Assembly (NCBI GenBank): GCA_023374025.1
Contig: SIJG01000064.1
Coordinates: 271,943-335,942, forward strand
Direction of reading: 5' to 3'
DNA length: 64,000 nucleotides
Origin: Heterodera schachtii
Taxonomy: Eukaryota > Nematoda > Chromadorea > Rhabditida > Heteroderidae
The translations under genes and the position numbers were made by a program. The first letter of the stretch is position 1; each line of letters opens with the position of its first letter. This document shows, piece by piece, positions 12,442 to 30,187 of the stretch. The notes below the pieces were generated by a model. That model ran no database searches, had not been told where the DNA came from, and saw only the letters and a list, made by a program, of their open reading frames with translations.

Positions 12442-14885
12442 TTTTTTATTTATTCAGAAGAAATAAAATATCCAACGAAGGGGTGACCACTTACACGTTA
12501 GATTTTGGTAGATTTTATCAAGTCCAAGGAGCTCTTTTACAGACTAAATTTTTGTTTAACTCAATCCATTTATTTATACGTTTTTTGAAACTGTCAACAG
12601 ATGGAGCATCTGTTATATCTTTATTGAGTTTAGACCATAATAAAGCCGTTCTATTGATAAAAGAATTAGAAGTTTTACTGGATTGTGATTTTAACACAAC
12701 TTTACGTCTAAGATTGTAGGGGATGTGACCAGAAAATTGAGGAAATATGTCTTTTTTAAGATGTGTGAGACCATTAATAATTTTGAATGCCTGAACTAAA
12801 TCAATTGTTTTTCGCCTTTCTTCTAATGTTTGAAGTTTGAATAAATCAAGTCTTTGTTTGTAGGGTATATACGGAAGCCTACATTTAAATAAATATTTTT
12901 GGCATCTTTCTAATTTATTTATATCTTTTTTATAAGTAGGATTCCAAATTTCAGGCGCATATTCTAAAAGAGGACGAATAATATTGCGAATCCTTAAATA
13001 AGTAGCTTTAGTAATTTTAGTATAATGATTAGAAAATCTTAATTTTTATCAATCAAAATGCCCAAATCACTAATAGATTCAACCTCATTAATAACATTGT
13101 TGAATAATTTATATTGTTGTTTTGAATTATTTTTGCCAAGAAATAAAATAAATGTTTTATTTTGGGAGATATTTAAACCAAATGCATTAGCCCATTTTTC
13201 AATATTTTCTAATGCAATATTTAATTTGCTTCTTTCATCACGTGTTTTGTAAGAGACATAAATTTTGACATCATCAGCAAAAAGCTTGATGCTAACTCCC
13301 GAAGGGATTACCTGCGGGAGGTCATTAATGTATATTAAAAATAACAGTGGGCCAAGAACAGAACCCTGTGGAACACCAGACTGAATCGGATGTAAATTAG
13401 AAAATTTATTGTTAATTTTAACTCTGTAAAACCTATCCCTTAAAAATTCAGATAACCAACTTAGCAGTTTTCCCTTAATGCCAATGATATGAAGTTTATT
13501 TATTAAAATGTCTATAGGAAGGGAATCAAAAGCTTTCTGAAAATCCACATAGATACAGTCGATATTTTTCTTACCGTATATGCTGTCATACCAATCTTCT
13601 AATACTGTAATTAGTTGCGTATTAGTAGATCGGTGTTTAACAAAACCGAACTGATGTTCGGATATTAAGTTATTCTGATGAAGGAAGTTATAAATGTTTT
13701 TTGCAATAATTTTTTCCATAACTCTACATAGACAGCACGTAAGAGAAATAGGTCTGTAGTTATGTGGATCGTTTCGGTCACCTTTTTTAAAAAGAGGTAT
13801 AACAATAGACTGTTTCCAAATTTCAGGAATTTTGCCTGTGTCCATTGAGATTCTGAAAAGTTCATAAATTACAGGGGAAAGCGTTAGGTGGCAATTTCGT
13901 AAGATTTTAAAGGAAATTTCATCAGGGGATGTTGATTCTCGATTTGGTAAGCTTTTTAAATGTTAGAAATTTCATTGGCATTAAATTCAACATCAGAAAT
14001 AGATGGTCCATTGGGATTGGAAGGACAACTGCTAATTTGTGGAACATCTGAATTTGAAAAGGATTCTTGGAAAATTTTTGCAAAAATTTCTGCTTTTAAA
14101 TAATCATCAAAAATAATTTGATTTTCGTATCTAAGCGAGTGAATTTGTTCAAAATTTTTTGTAAATTTATTTATATATTTGTAGATAGCATTTTTTCCTT
14201 TATTCAAAAAATTATTTTCATTTTTAGTAAAAAAGTTGTTTATTTGAATTTTTATATGTAAAGAAATGCTATCATACAAATGTTTATATTTAACACGGTT
14301 TATCTTTTGTAGTTTGTAAAGTCTGGCTTTTTCCTTAATTGACAGTCTAAGACTCAGTGGATAGTTAGGCTTTCTGGATTTTTGACCAACTGCGATTTTA
14401 GGCAAATATAATTCTACATTATCTCTTAAGAGAAAATAAAATTCTTTAAACTTATCTTCAATGGTAAATTTATGCAGTAATTTGTATGGTAAAATTGAAG
14501 ATAAGTTTAGATTTAATAGATTAAGTTTTGTAGAATTATAATTGCGTACTGTAAATGTATTTGTTATAGTTCTATTACTGGGAAAAGATAGTGAAAAATT
14601 AGTGGAAAGATGATCAGAACTAAAAATGTCCTCAATTGAAACATTATTAACAAAATCAGGATTAGAGGAGAGAATCAGATCAAGCCAAGCGCTACCTCGA
14701 GTGGGTCCGTTAGTCATAAGGAATAAGCCATACTTATTAAAAAATTCACAAAAAATGTTTCCTTTTTCCGATTTAGCATAAGGCGTTCCACTGGTCCAAG
14801 TTATGTCCTTTGCATTTAGGTTAAAATCTCCCATAATGATAAAATTTTCTTCTAAATAATTACCAATGAGGTTCAGAATCTTTTT
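12442..14885 (-). mobile_element. 5'-truncated non-LTR retrotransposon (Jockey/CR1-like)
   Basis: On the minus strand the sequence opens inside an endonuclease-like domain (IIMGDFNLN motif, later DHLS), continues through a linker, and then a reverse transcriptase with NYRPISL, GVPQGSVLGPLL and FADD. A C-terminal region follows with LEYAPEIWNPTYKK and ends near 12480. The plus-strand left end is a T-rich run, fitting an A-rich 3' tail. The 5' part of the endonuclease is missing, as is usual after incomplete reverse transcription. At least two single-base frame breaks are present. The perfect flanking repeats point to a fairly recent insertion. Clade assignment is by motif appearance only. Confidence 0.88.
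13039..14834 (-). pseudogene. Broken endonuclease/reverse transcriptase reading frame
   Basis: Two long frames encode most of the element's protein: 13956-14834 (end of the endonuclease domain and linker) and 13039-13845 (reverse transcriptase, with the FADD active-site motif). Near 13956 the frame stops at ISNI although the next frame continues smoothly through SLPNRESTSPDEISFK, which fits the loss of one base. A second break near 13040 follows DLGILIDKN, after which the neighbouring frame continues into the C-terminal region. The copy therefore cannot make a full protein, unless these are sequencing errors. Confidence 0.85.
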
Positions 14886-14990
14886 TTGATATTTTTAAGG
14901 AAATCAAATAAATATTTTATTTCAAATAAATATTCCTCGTATGATAAATTTTTTTTATTAATATTAATTATTTTAATTTACTTAAATAAT
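14886..14990. repeat. 105-bp direct repeat, right copy (target duplication)
   Basis: Identical to 12337-12441. It is a second copy of the zinc-finger gene's terminal codons, stop and downstream sequence, now separated from the gene by the retrotransposon. Confidence 0.9.
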
Positions 14991-15595
14991 ATTTGTTAAT
15001 TAAATATTTTATGGCTTCTCTTTGGATTTCTTCATTCACCAACAGAGTTTCCGATTAAAAAGTGCCTTTTTTTCGTCCAGCCAAATCTTCGCGTTCCTGC
15101 AAAATTCCGTATTTCCGCAAAGCGAAAAAATTTTCAAAGAACAAAAATTAAATGTTAATTTGGGTATTTATTTTAAATTCAGAAATTTAGTGCAGAATTG
15201 TTGTCTCGATAAACAATATTTAAATTTTTTTTTTTGTTTTTTTTTTCTGGCGTAAAAATATGTAAATTACGAAAAATTCGTCATGCTTAAAAAACACACA
15301 TACCTCCTACCCATATCTATATGTTATAGAGCACAAAAGCTTTCGAATGAGCTATTGAATGTCGGTGAGGGTCATTTACCTTTTTTGGTGGCTTAAATCC
15401 ATTTTTGGCGGGTATAGTAATCTTAGTGTATATTTGAGCGTTTCCATATTTTTTTGCATATTTGGAAATTTTTTAGAGCATATACGCAACACCATATTTA
15501 TTTACTGTTTGTTCTTTGTTTAATGTCAAATCTTTTTAGCATATTAATTGATCGTAAAACATAAAAAATAGACAAATAATCTATCGTCGAGAATT

Positions 15596-18500
15596 ATGTC
15601 TAAGTTTTTTCGAGGTGCTATTTCAAGCTCCGAGTCATCAGAAAGCGAGGAGTCTGCCGATGAGCAAATCGTTCAAACCCGTACGATGTGAGTGATTGGA
15701 AAGAAGGAATATGCATTTTCGCTTTTATATTAAATTTTTAACAATTTTAAGAGCTCGCGATTTCGCTTATCCGAGTGATTCTGAGGACGAAGGCCCAAAA
15801 CGAATTGTGCGTACCCAAAAGGACAAAACTTATGCCGAACTCAAAGAACAGATCCGTTCTTCACGAAATGCTCGAAATATCAAGGACGTTGCTAAACTCC
15901 AAACAGGTTTTTGAATTTACTTATTGTTAGATATCTAAAGCATTTGGATATTTTCGAGTGTATTCATAAAAGACTTTAATTTTCTTTTACCTTTTAAGTG
16001 TTTGAGGCTCAACTGAAATTATGGGAAAAGGCAAAAACGTTTATTGTACGCGAAAATCTGAGCATTCCTCGCTTTTACATTCGCTATTTGGCCGAACTTG
16101 AAGACTTCATCAACGAACAATGGGAGGACAAAGAAGGAAGAAAAGTTTGGACAAATTTTCAACCAATTTAATTGCGAAGTTGCAGATAATGTCAAAAGCG
16201 AATTCGAAGGCATTGGCCTCACTAAGACAGAAGTTGAAGAAGTACAGCAAGGACTTTGAGGAGGATTTGGGCACTTATCGAACGGAGCCCGACCCAATGG
16301 GTTATTCCAGCGGCGCTGCTGAAGACGACGAGGACGAGGAGGTTATGGGAAGAGAGAATGGAGTTCGTCAATTTTGAGCATTGAACTTTAATCATACAAA
16401 TCAAGAAATGTTCAGGTCCCTGCAGCGCCGGCCATTGCAACAAATGACGTAAATCTGAAGAAGAAATTTATGGGTGCGGAGTCCGAGTCGGAAGGCGAAG
16501 AGTCCGAGTGGGGTACTGAGTCGGACGAGTCGTCGTCCGCTTCCGATTTGGAGCCATTGGAGGGCAAGGAAATGGAGGAGCTTCGACGCTATTTCTTAAA
16601 GTGAGCATTGTCACATAATCTTTTTAATTTTAAATTTGTTTTTTCAGGAAGGACAAAACGGACAGAGGCAAAACAAAAGAAAAGAAGGAAAAGGCGGCAC
16701 AACGCGAGAAAATAGCGCTGGAGAAGAAGAAGTTGGAGGAGGCAGACGGGCAGAACGAGGAGTCTTGGCAGAAGATCACCTACAAACATGACGTGGCCAA
16801 GCCCCTCTTCGACGGCCAGGCCGAAGTGACTGGCGATTTGGTGGTGAAGAAACTGTTCGAATTGGGAGCCAACCGAGGCCGACGGGCGACCAACCGAAAG
16901 GTGTACGTGCGCTACTTGCAGGAGTTGTACAAAGCTGCAGATGAACACAATCTGGGTGTTGGACTGCTCGCGAAGGTACTCACCGCCATTATTGCTGCAC
17001 TTTTTGAGCTCAACACACGCATTTCCGATGCAATGGAATTCAATTCGTGGATGAAGTCGGTTTTCAATTGTCAGTTCGTTTCATTTGCTTTTTTAAGGAC
17101 TGTCGAAACGGTGGATGGATTGTTGAGTCTTTTGTCCGAACATCCTAATGTCATCATTTCCATTTCGACAAATGAAGACGAAGAGAACATTTTGGTAATT
17201 ATAGTATTAATATTTCATACAATTGAGTATATTATCAAGCCCTGTCTGAAAAAACTATTAAATAATGCCTGATGGGGCCTAATAATTTTCGGCACTATAT
17301 TAAAAGAAGCCAGTTTTGAATTTTGGGGTCCTTTGGGTATTCAAAAAAATTTTGTGATAATAATCGTGAAAATTTGTTCTCTTATGTTTTTGGGATACTC
17401 TGATCATGAGTCTAACACCTATTTTGACCAGTTTTTAATTCCTAATCCGAACTTGGATAAAAGTCGAAAATTCTTATTTAGGTTTTTTTTGTTGCTCATA
17501 TTGGTTAGGATGTCGGAACCGGTTAAAATTATTGACTGATTCGAGATCAGGGACCCAAAAAACCCTTGGGAACACGTTTTCATTCTATGCATTATTTAAA
17601 TAAGTTCTATCTTTTCGTTTAATTTTAGGATCAATCAAAACCGTTTTGTTTCCATGGTTCTGTCATTTTGATGGTAAAACGATTGGATGATGAGCTGACC
17701 AAAATTTATCAAAGCACCGATTGTCACAGCGCCGAATACATTGAAAAGTTTGCGTCAACCGTTCTTTATTTGTATAATTTCTTCACTTTGAGGTTGCGCG
17801 GTGAATCGGCAATTTGCGCGTTAATTGAAAGAGCCCAGAATTATGTGGACACGCGACGTCAATCGGGCGCAATTGACCAGGCCGAAATCCTCATAATTTA
17901 CGGGTTGCGCATTGAACATTTGTATTATAAGGTGTCTATTTGTCTTTCTGGTGCTTTTCGTCGCCATTGGACCTCTAATTCCTTAGGGTTTTTTCCACAC
18001 AAAGTATTCAATTTTAATACCAGCTAAAATTTTAATAAACATATTTTACAGGCGGCATATATACCGCTGGTCAAAAAACCTCGAAAATTGGTCATTCAAA
18101 GACAAAAAGAATTCCTATTCTTTTTTTCGGAAGTCGCCATTTGGTCCTTTTGGAAGCCGTCTTCCCAATTTAAGGCATTTTATTTTTTCTTTCATTTAGT
18201 ATTCTTCGAATGAGGTGGAAGATGAACAGCTGATGGATTCGCTGTGCAAAATTGTCTATGCGATAGGCAACGCGCCACTCGCCCGACAGAGGGCAATGCT
18301 TTGTCAAATTTACCACCACGCGCTGCACGACCGATGGCATAAGGCGAAAAATTTGTTGCTGATGTCGCATTTGCAAGCACTGGTGGACCATTCGGATGCC
18401 AGCACTCAAGTCAATTGCCAAACAAAGAAACTGAACCAAAAACAATCGAACATCGGTTAAGATTTTGTACAATCGCACAATTTGCCAACTCGGACTTTGT

Positions 18501-19576
18501 GCTTTTCGTCATGGATTTGTTCGCGAAGCGCATCAGAATTTGTCTGAGATCCAGAACACCCAACGGGCCAAAGACCTTCTTGCTCAAGGCATTCCGCCGC
18601 GACAATCGGAAAAAACGGCAGAACAGGTGACCCACTTGCAATTTGGGTGCCGTGGCAATGTTACCCCCTCCAATTTTGTTTTGTCCGTTTAGGAGTTGAA
18701 GGAGCGCTCTCTGCAAGTGCCCTACCACATGCACATCAATTTGGAGTTGATGGAGTGCGTTTACCTCATCTGCTCAATGATGCTCGAAATTCCAAACATC
18801 GCCTGCTACGAGTACGACGTGCGTCGACGGCTTCTCTCCCGTTCCTTCCATTACCAACTGAAATTCTCCGAGAAAGCGGCGCTCATCGGTCCTCCGGAGA
18901 ACACCCGCGAACACGTGGTTGCCGCCTCGCGAGCAATGCTCAGGGGCGAATGGATCAAATGCCGCAATTACATAATTAACGACAAAATGAACGCAAAGGT
19001 CCGTGGAGAAATTATGAAAAATTAAATGAAATTAATGCCCCGTCATTAAAAAGGTGTGGAATTTGTTCCGCAATTCGGACGCCGTCAAGCAAATGCTCAT
19101 CCAACGAGTGCAGGAAGAGACTCTGCGCACGTATCTGCTGATGTACTCCACCACATACTCAACCGTTTCTCTCGCCAATCTTTGCGACCAATTCGAACTG
19201 AGTAAGCAGCGTGTGTATTCCATTATCAGGCAAGAAAGAAGACACACACATTGGAAGCTTAAATTAGCTCCTTTCACTCTTCAGTAAGATGATCATCCAG
19301 GAGGAGTTAAGTGCCAAATTCGATGAGTCCACCGACTGTTTGATCATGCACAAGATGGAGCCGTCCAAACTGCAGCTGATGTCACTGCAGGCCACCGAGA
19401 AGTTCTCACAAATTTCCGTGTTTGAACAGCAAAGTGGCCCTCCATCATCCTTTACACGTAAGGACACCCCAAATTTGGCATTTTATCCTATTTTATTTAA
19501 AGGACAAAATGTGAAGCATGCTAATACCGCATACAGAGGTGGAAAGGAAGTCAAGAAGTGGGAGCAGAGAAGTTAG
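15596..19576 (+). CDS. eif3c: Eukaryotic translation initiation factor 3 subunit C
   Basis: Fourteen exons (15596-15687, 15752-15906, 15999-16144, 16186-16362, 16416-16600, 16648-17194, 17629-17931, 18052-18090, 18200-18409, 18462-18626, 18693-18998, 19054-19229, 19285-19457, 19503-19576) join to 915 residues, the usual family length. The N-terminus [19 protein letters not shown] is the acidic Ser-rich start of eIF3c. Further landmarks are [44 protein letters not shown] and the PCI-domain end [11 protein letters not shown]. eIF3c is a core scaffold of the eIF3 complex on the 40S ribosome. One intron (19230-19284) starts with GC, proven by the conserved IISKM junction. Several acceptors are AAG. 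The segment at 17056-17097 adds about 14 residues relative to other eIF3c proteins and may hide a tiny intron. It is convergent with the Na+/K+-ATPase gene, 145 bp apart. Confidence 0.96.
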
Positions 19577-19721
19577 CTTAACAATATATTCGACAAATGG
19601 AATTCAAAATGGATATAAAAAAATTGTTGGCAAAATGAATCGTTGCTTCGTTGTTGTTATGTAATAAAGTTTTCAAGGGGCTGATTGACTATTATCATCA
19701 TTTTTAAAATGTGATTGTTTC

Positions 19722-24759
<5,038 letters not shown>

Positions 24760-25785
24760 TGTCAAAGATTGTAGAAAATAATTTATTTTATTGAAGGTTT
24801 TGGCATGAAAATTCTTGCGAAAATATTTTTTTAGAAAAAAAAACAAGGAAAAAATAAAAGAAAGGAAAACGAAATGTGCATGAGGACAACGAAATGAGTG
24901 AATGGGTGAAAATAGAAAAGGGACAACAAAATGAAAGGCGAAAAAAGCGGGGAGGAGGGGGAGGGGAGAGGGGGGGGGGAAGGGGTGAAGACCCTTTCCC
25001 CTTCCCCCGCCTCCCCCCTCCCCCGGGGGTGCCAAAAGAGAGGATAAAGCTGGCATAATGCAAAAAGGCTGAAGATGAAGCAATTGGATATACCGAAGTT
25101 GATTTAGAAAGCGCACCCAATGGTAATTAAATTCAATTAAAATAAATAATTTATTAAAATATATTATTTACAAAATAACAAAACAAATAAATTTCATTTA
25201 TCAGTGCCCAATTTAAAATTTTTATGCACATTTGAGTTTGTTTTGGTTGTGTGTTTTGTCTTCGTCGTTTGGGGCAAAATGAGAAATGCCAAAATTGCCG
25301 AAAAGGCCATGCCATAGAACACTTTAGTCTGTGAATAGACACTTAATGAAGGGTAAGAAAGGAGAGAAAGCCAACGAGGAAAAGAAATAAAGAGAATGAG
25401 AGAGAAAGGAAGGGAAGAGAGAGAAAAGGGAGAAAGAGAGAGTGTTTGTAGAAGAGAAATGCAGGAGACAACAAGAACACAGAAATAGACAGATCATTTG
25501 GACGAGAGTGGCAGAGAAGAAAAGCCAAAGTGAGAGAACGGAAAAAGAAATCCATAAAATGCCCCCGCAGCGACGAAATTATTTATTCGTTCTTTGTTGG
25601 AGGAAACTTTAAAATGATAATAAAAGTTTTTATTAATATAAATTTAATTTGAACATTTTTGAGCTAATTAGGGGCATATTGCACATTCAAAGAAAGGTAA
25701 TCATTGAGGCATTGCACTTCCTTCCATCACAGTTTTCAATCTGTTAGTGGTCGCCGCTTTCGTTTTTGGGTTTTTGTCTCTCCGT
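24760..25785. other. Non-coding, simple-sequence-rich
   Basis: Upstream of the ATPase start codon. It holds a G-rich then C-rich block (about 24945-25030) and a purine-rich GA tract on the plus strand (about 25350-25550). No exon series found. The part next to 24759 is the likely promoter of the ATPase gene. Confidence 0.5.
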
Positions 25786-26422
25786 CTATTTTTTGCCGCA
25801 ACCGCAGCCACCGCCGCCGCCACCACAACCGCCGCCACCACCACAACCACCGCCTCCGCCTCCACCGCCGGTTTGGACGACGTACGGCCCGTAGGGGCCG
25901 TAGGGTCCGTATGGACCGAACGATTGGGAACAGCCGCCACCGCCACCGCCGCAACCTAACAAGAAGGATAATGATGATGGGATCAAAAACTCAATTAAGG
26001 CCGGGAAAAGCAATTAAAGTCAATTAGTTGCTTGAACCTCCTCCTCCCCCGCCACAACCGCAGCCACCACCGCTACTTCCGCCAATCACTTGGACACCTG
26101 CCAATTGCGAATTTTAACAATGAAACTGATCAAAGAAAGCAGCAAAGGAACAGTCAAAGAATAATTACGAAAAGTGGCAAAAAGTCAATTAGAAACGGTC
26201 AATTGTTTTACCTCCCCCTCCCCCGCCGCATCCGCAACCACCGCCGCCCCCGCCGCCACAACAGCCGCCGCCTCCTCCACCACCGCCACAGCAGCCGCCG
26301 CCTCCTCCACTGGGACAACACATAGGCATAGGACAACACATTTGGCCACCAAAGCCCAAGGCATCAGAAAGGGCGACCAATGCCAGCAAAGAACAGCCGA
26401 TCAGAAGGACTAATTTTGGCAT
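25786..26422 (-). CDS. Secreted glycine/cysteine-rich protein
   Basis: Three exons (26212-26422, 26038-26097, 25786-25955) join in phase to 146 residues. The first 20 or so residues, MPKLVLLIGCSLLALVALSD, form a clear signal peptide. The rest is low complexity: GFGGQMCCPMPMCCPSGG, then runs of Gly with paired Cys (CCGGGG, CGCGGG), a four-fold GPY repeat, and a CGCGKK end. Such proteins in nematodes are often cuticle, eggshell or antimicrobial-like components; function here is not known. The acceptor and donor sites are canonical GT-AG. The coding strand is extremely GC-rich relative to its surroundings. Confidence 0.82.
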
Positions 26423-26439
26423 GGCGTAACTTAACAAAG

Positions 26440-27487
26440 AAAGGCTTTTTTTCGATTACAATCACTTTTAAATCAAAAATTCAGTCGCTTTTATAATGAT
26501 TAAGAGCAAATATTGAACAGAAGGAATTGCCATTTTGGAAAGAATGGTCGGAAGCACAAAAATTTGCTGATCTGAATGTGCAGAAGACTGCAAATGGCTT
26601 TTTGAGCTGGATAATCTGCTTCCGAGCACCCGCCTCCGTTGGGTAGGCGGAGATTGCCCGAGGCCGGCTTCCCCCCCCCCCCCCCCCCAATGGTCCGCCG
26701 TCGCCATTTTGCCCGGGGCGGAACAGCGAGTGCTGCCGCAATGTTTCGCAATGGAACGAGCATTAGACGAATGGTTTTGCCCCGGGAGACCGAGGCGAGA
26801 AATGCTTCGCTCCATCAATCCACGCGAAGGAAGCGCCGAGCGGAAAAATGCGAATTCGGTGGCTCATCTCCGCCGCTGGTGCATGTTTTGTGGTGGAACA
26901 AAGCAAAAGACGTGAAAACTCGTTTCCGACGACTGTTGAATTTGAAGAAACAAAGAAACGGTTAAGGAAGACCCAGAATGGCAAAAAGGCGAATTCAATC
27001 AAAACCAATTCGATTTTTTCTGGCGTGCCGAAATTTATGGCATTGCCATCGCCATTCCTGTACTTACGGACACGTCAAGAAATATTGCCCCAAGCATGGA
27101 ATTCAGCAGAAAAATATATAGTGTAAAGATTAGGCTTGGACATGATCGGAAAGAAATTTCGGACTCCTGTCTTTTTCGGATCCCGGTCACGGTTTTTTAA
27201 AAAACTCAGAGATCTACCACTAGTTTTAAATCCCGAAATGGGAGGTAATTGGGGACAATTACAAAAAAGGAGTCTATTTTTTTGCAATTAAGCACATATT
27301 TTAATTTTAATCTTTAACAAATGTACAAATGGACGAAGTAAAGATGAAATACTTATATATTTATATATTATCTAAGGGAATTGAAATACGCCGTCAAAAA
27401 AATTCACAGAAAAAGGTATAAATAGAGAGAAAATTGAATATTTGTCACATTAAATATTTTAAATAATAATCACATCACATTGCCCAA
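26440..27487. other. No supported gene; weak coding hints
   Basis: GC-richer DNA at 26630-27070 has frames with the Cys-rich pieces RRWCMFCGG (near 26868-26895) and CRNLWHCHRHSCTYGHVKKY (near 27025-27085) in the plus direction, but I could not link them into a model with start, splice sites and stop. 26671-26687 is a poly(C) run. This could be a degraded gene. Confidence 0.35.
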
Positions 27488-28827
27488 ATGACAATTGTGG
27501 ATCAGCAAGAGGAGGAAGTGATCGTCGGCTCCGATGACAGTCACATGATTGTCTCAAATATTCCGTATCGCGCACACAATATTTCTGGCGTCTTAAACAA
27601 GCATAGCATCATTGTGGCGCCGGCAGACGACTCACTGAAGCGTGACTTTGGCATTTACGAACTGTTCAACGCCAATGACCCTCAAACGGTGACGAATGGA
27701 CAGCAATTCTTTTTTCAATTATAAAAATGATTTAAGAAATATTTTGCTTGGTTTGTGCGGCCAGATGCTCCGAAGAAAAGTGCTATTGAGACGTTTCTTG
27801 CCCACTACGAAGTCATCAAGAACGCGGAGGGTGACGTGCACATTCCGAGCTTAGTGGCTGCCAGACCGATTAAGAAGGCAAACGATTGGCATTTTGCATT
27901 CAAATTGTGCCCCTTTTATTACAGTTTCACTTCGGCATGGACAATATTCAACAGAGTGAGCATGACGCTGACTGGAGACGTCCGGCTATGATTCTGAAGA
28001 TGCCCGCCCATTGTGTGTTTTTGGTCGCAGTTCGTACGCTGTCGCCCACCGCGTGAAAATTCACTCAATAAATCTATTCCTATGCTTATGAATTTCAGAA
28101 GTGCTCCGAGTTGGCTCGCATTAGCAGTCGGCTATGGCTTGGTGAATGCGCTGAACTCATTGCATGAGAAGGGATTCATCCATCGTTTTGTGACGCCGTG
28201 GAATTTCATGGTTCCGATGCCATTCACCATGGACAACATAACCAAAAAGATGATTATCATGGACTTGAGTTTGGCCAAACGATGGGACCCCGACTCGTAA
28301 GTGAAATTAAATGTCGTAATTAAATAGCATCTTTTCTACAGCATTAGTGATGTCTCAGTTCGCTTTTCTGGCACCGTAAAGTACAGTTCACTGAGGGCAC
28401 TCAATTTTCGAACCGTTGGGCCGGCCGATGACTTAATTTCAGTCATTTTCATCGTTGCTGAGTTGATCAGCGGGAAGTGCGTTCTTTGTTTGGAAATTGA
28501 TTTTTAACTTGCCTTTGTAGAATTCCCTGGCGTTCGGTCTCAAAATTTGAAAAATGCATCGCGCTGCGACAGAAGTTCGCGGAGTCCATCGAATTTAGGC
28601 GCCTTCCAAGAGAACTTCGGAAACTTTATACGTATGTTCAATTTCAGAATGAAATTATATAAAAATATAAATTTATCCTATTTAGAGATCTCTGCAACAC
28701 TTCTCCCGCTGATTGTCCTGCGATCGATAATGTGAAAGAGGCGTTCGAATCTGCACTGAAACGCCGAGATGGCGATGACTGGAGTATCAAGCCAATGCCT
28801 GACTGGTTGGAGATGCCTACTGAATAG
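27488..28827 (+). CDS. CK1/TTBK-like protein kinase homologue, probably a pseudokinase
   Basis: Seven exons (27488-27688, 27737-27877, 27925-28052, 28099-28296, 28342-28476, 28521-28631, 28686-28827) join to 351 residues. The kinase fold is seen from LNSLHEKGFIHRF..PWNF (residues about 175-192), MDLSLAKRW (about 210), FSGTVKYSSLRA, ADDLISVIFIVAELISGKIPW and a C-lobe end. The order and spacing match the casein kinase 1/TTBK branch, which is greatly expanded in nematodes. The catalytic loop reads HRFVTPWNF where active CK1 enzymes have HRD..P.NF, so the catalytic Asp is replaced by Phe; the DFG motif reads DLS. The N-lobe Lys position also seems lost (AWF where ALK is usual). It is therefore probably catalytically inactive. 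Intron 2 starts with GC (AAG|GCAAAC). Confidence 0.82.
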
Positions 28828-29128
28828 AAAAAGATGAATACCTTTTAGGCTGTTTTGTATGTTTTAGTGTGTGTATTTATTGTATTGTGCGTGTAATATG
28901 TTTTGATAGATTATATACATACATATGTATATGAATATGTAATTGTTCATCTTAAATATATGAGTAAGAGATTTATTGTTCCATTTTTTGAATTTGCCTG
29001 CACGACTTTTTCGACTATCAGTTTTATAACTGATTATGCTATTGAAATCAAATTACTACTACTGTGTGTATGTATTTTTAAAAATTAGATTATTATTGAA
29101 AATTTTGGTCTTTCAATTAATTTGTTTG

Positions 29129-29992
29129 ATGACAGTATTTCATGTCTTCGTGATAAATCGTGCCGGATCTCTCATATATGATTGGGAGAATCGGAGGTTT
29201 CTCTATTTTACATAAAAAATCGTTCAAATTATTTGACAGACATGGATTTTCAGATCTGTGGATCCACAAATTGCTCCTTTGACGACTAATGAGAAGATTG
29301 TTTTGGCCAGTGTTTTTCACTCATTGTACACCATAGCAACTCAGCTAAGCCCTGTCTCCAAAAGCACGGGCATTGAGGTGCTCGAGACCAGCCAATTCAA
29401 GTTGGTTGTATATTAGCATTGATTATTACCAATCGATTATTCCGAACCCCGGACAAAAGGAATCAAAGTGTAAAGTACTTAGATATATGGCAGGGATATT
29501 CAAAAATATTAGACTACAAATGTTCTTGTCAGGTTGCAATGTTTCCAGTCGATTACTGGCATCAAATTTGTGGTGATTTTGGTCAACAGCTACACCAACA
29601 CTCAAAATGTAGAGCCGCTCCTGCGCAAAATCTACGAATTGTACGCTGATTACGCACTAAAGTCTGCAGGCTAAAAGTCCAGCTTAAACTGGGGATTTGC
29701 GAATTTACTTTGGCACCCATGAAATTTCGAAATTTTGTTTGGATTTCCATTAAAATAATTATTTTGGAGATGTTTCGGTGGCCATGAAGGAATCTATGGC
29801 TTAGTTTTTAATTACCATTAGACTGATTTCTCGGGTGAAAAAAGTTAATAAGCATTACCACCAAAAAATATTTTTATTCCAATTTTCAGGAATCCTTTCT
29901 ATTCAGTGGACATGCCAATTCGGGCTGACAAATTCGAGGCGGGTCTTCGGGCTTTAGTGGATAGATTCGACAAATGTTTGCCCTTGCTTTGA
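29129..29992 (+). CDS. trappc4: Trafficking protein particle complex subunit 4 (TRS23/sybindin)
   Basis: Four exons (29129-29196, 29254-29400, 29533-29661, 29890-29992) join to 148 residues. The N-terminus [20 protein letters not shown] is the longin-like start of TRAPPC4, followed by [62 protein letters not shown] and [17 protein letters not shown]4 is a core subunit of the TRAPP complexes that activate Rab1 in ER-to-Golgi traffic. The vertebrate protein is longer because of a PDZ-like insertion after the first strand; that insert is absent here. It is the first of four closely spaced plus-strand genes. Confidence 0.93.
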
Positions 29993-30187
29993 TTGTGTTG
30001 CCATCACGTGTAATCTCAGTGCATCAATAATGTAATTTGTGTGTTTAAATCTTTTAATTTTTCAAATTTATTTATTTATACAAAATAAAAACAATGATTC
30101 ATTCCCATTTCAAATTGTCTTTGTCGTTTTTCCAAATTTACTGCTCTTTTCACTTTCTGAATCAATTGTTAATTTCCGTATTTTTCG

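Noticed and set aside
17056..17097. Small intron inside eIF3c exon 6
   Set aside because: No GT/GC and AG pair keeps the phase, so I left it as coding with about 14 extra residues.
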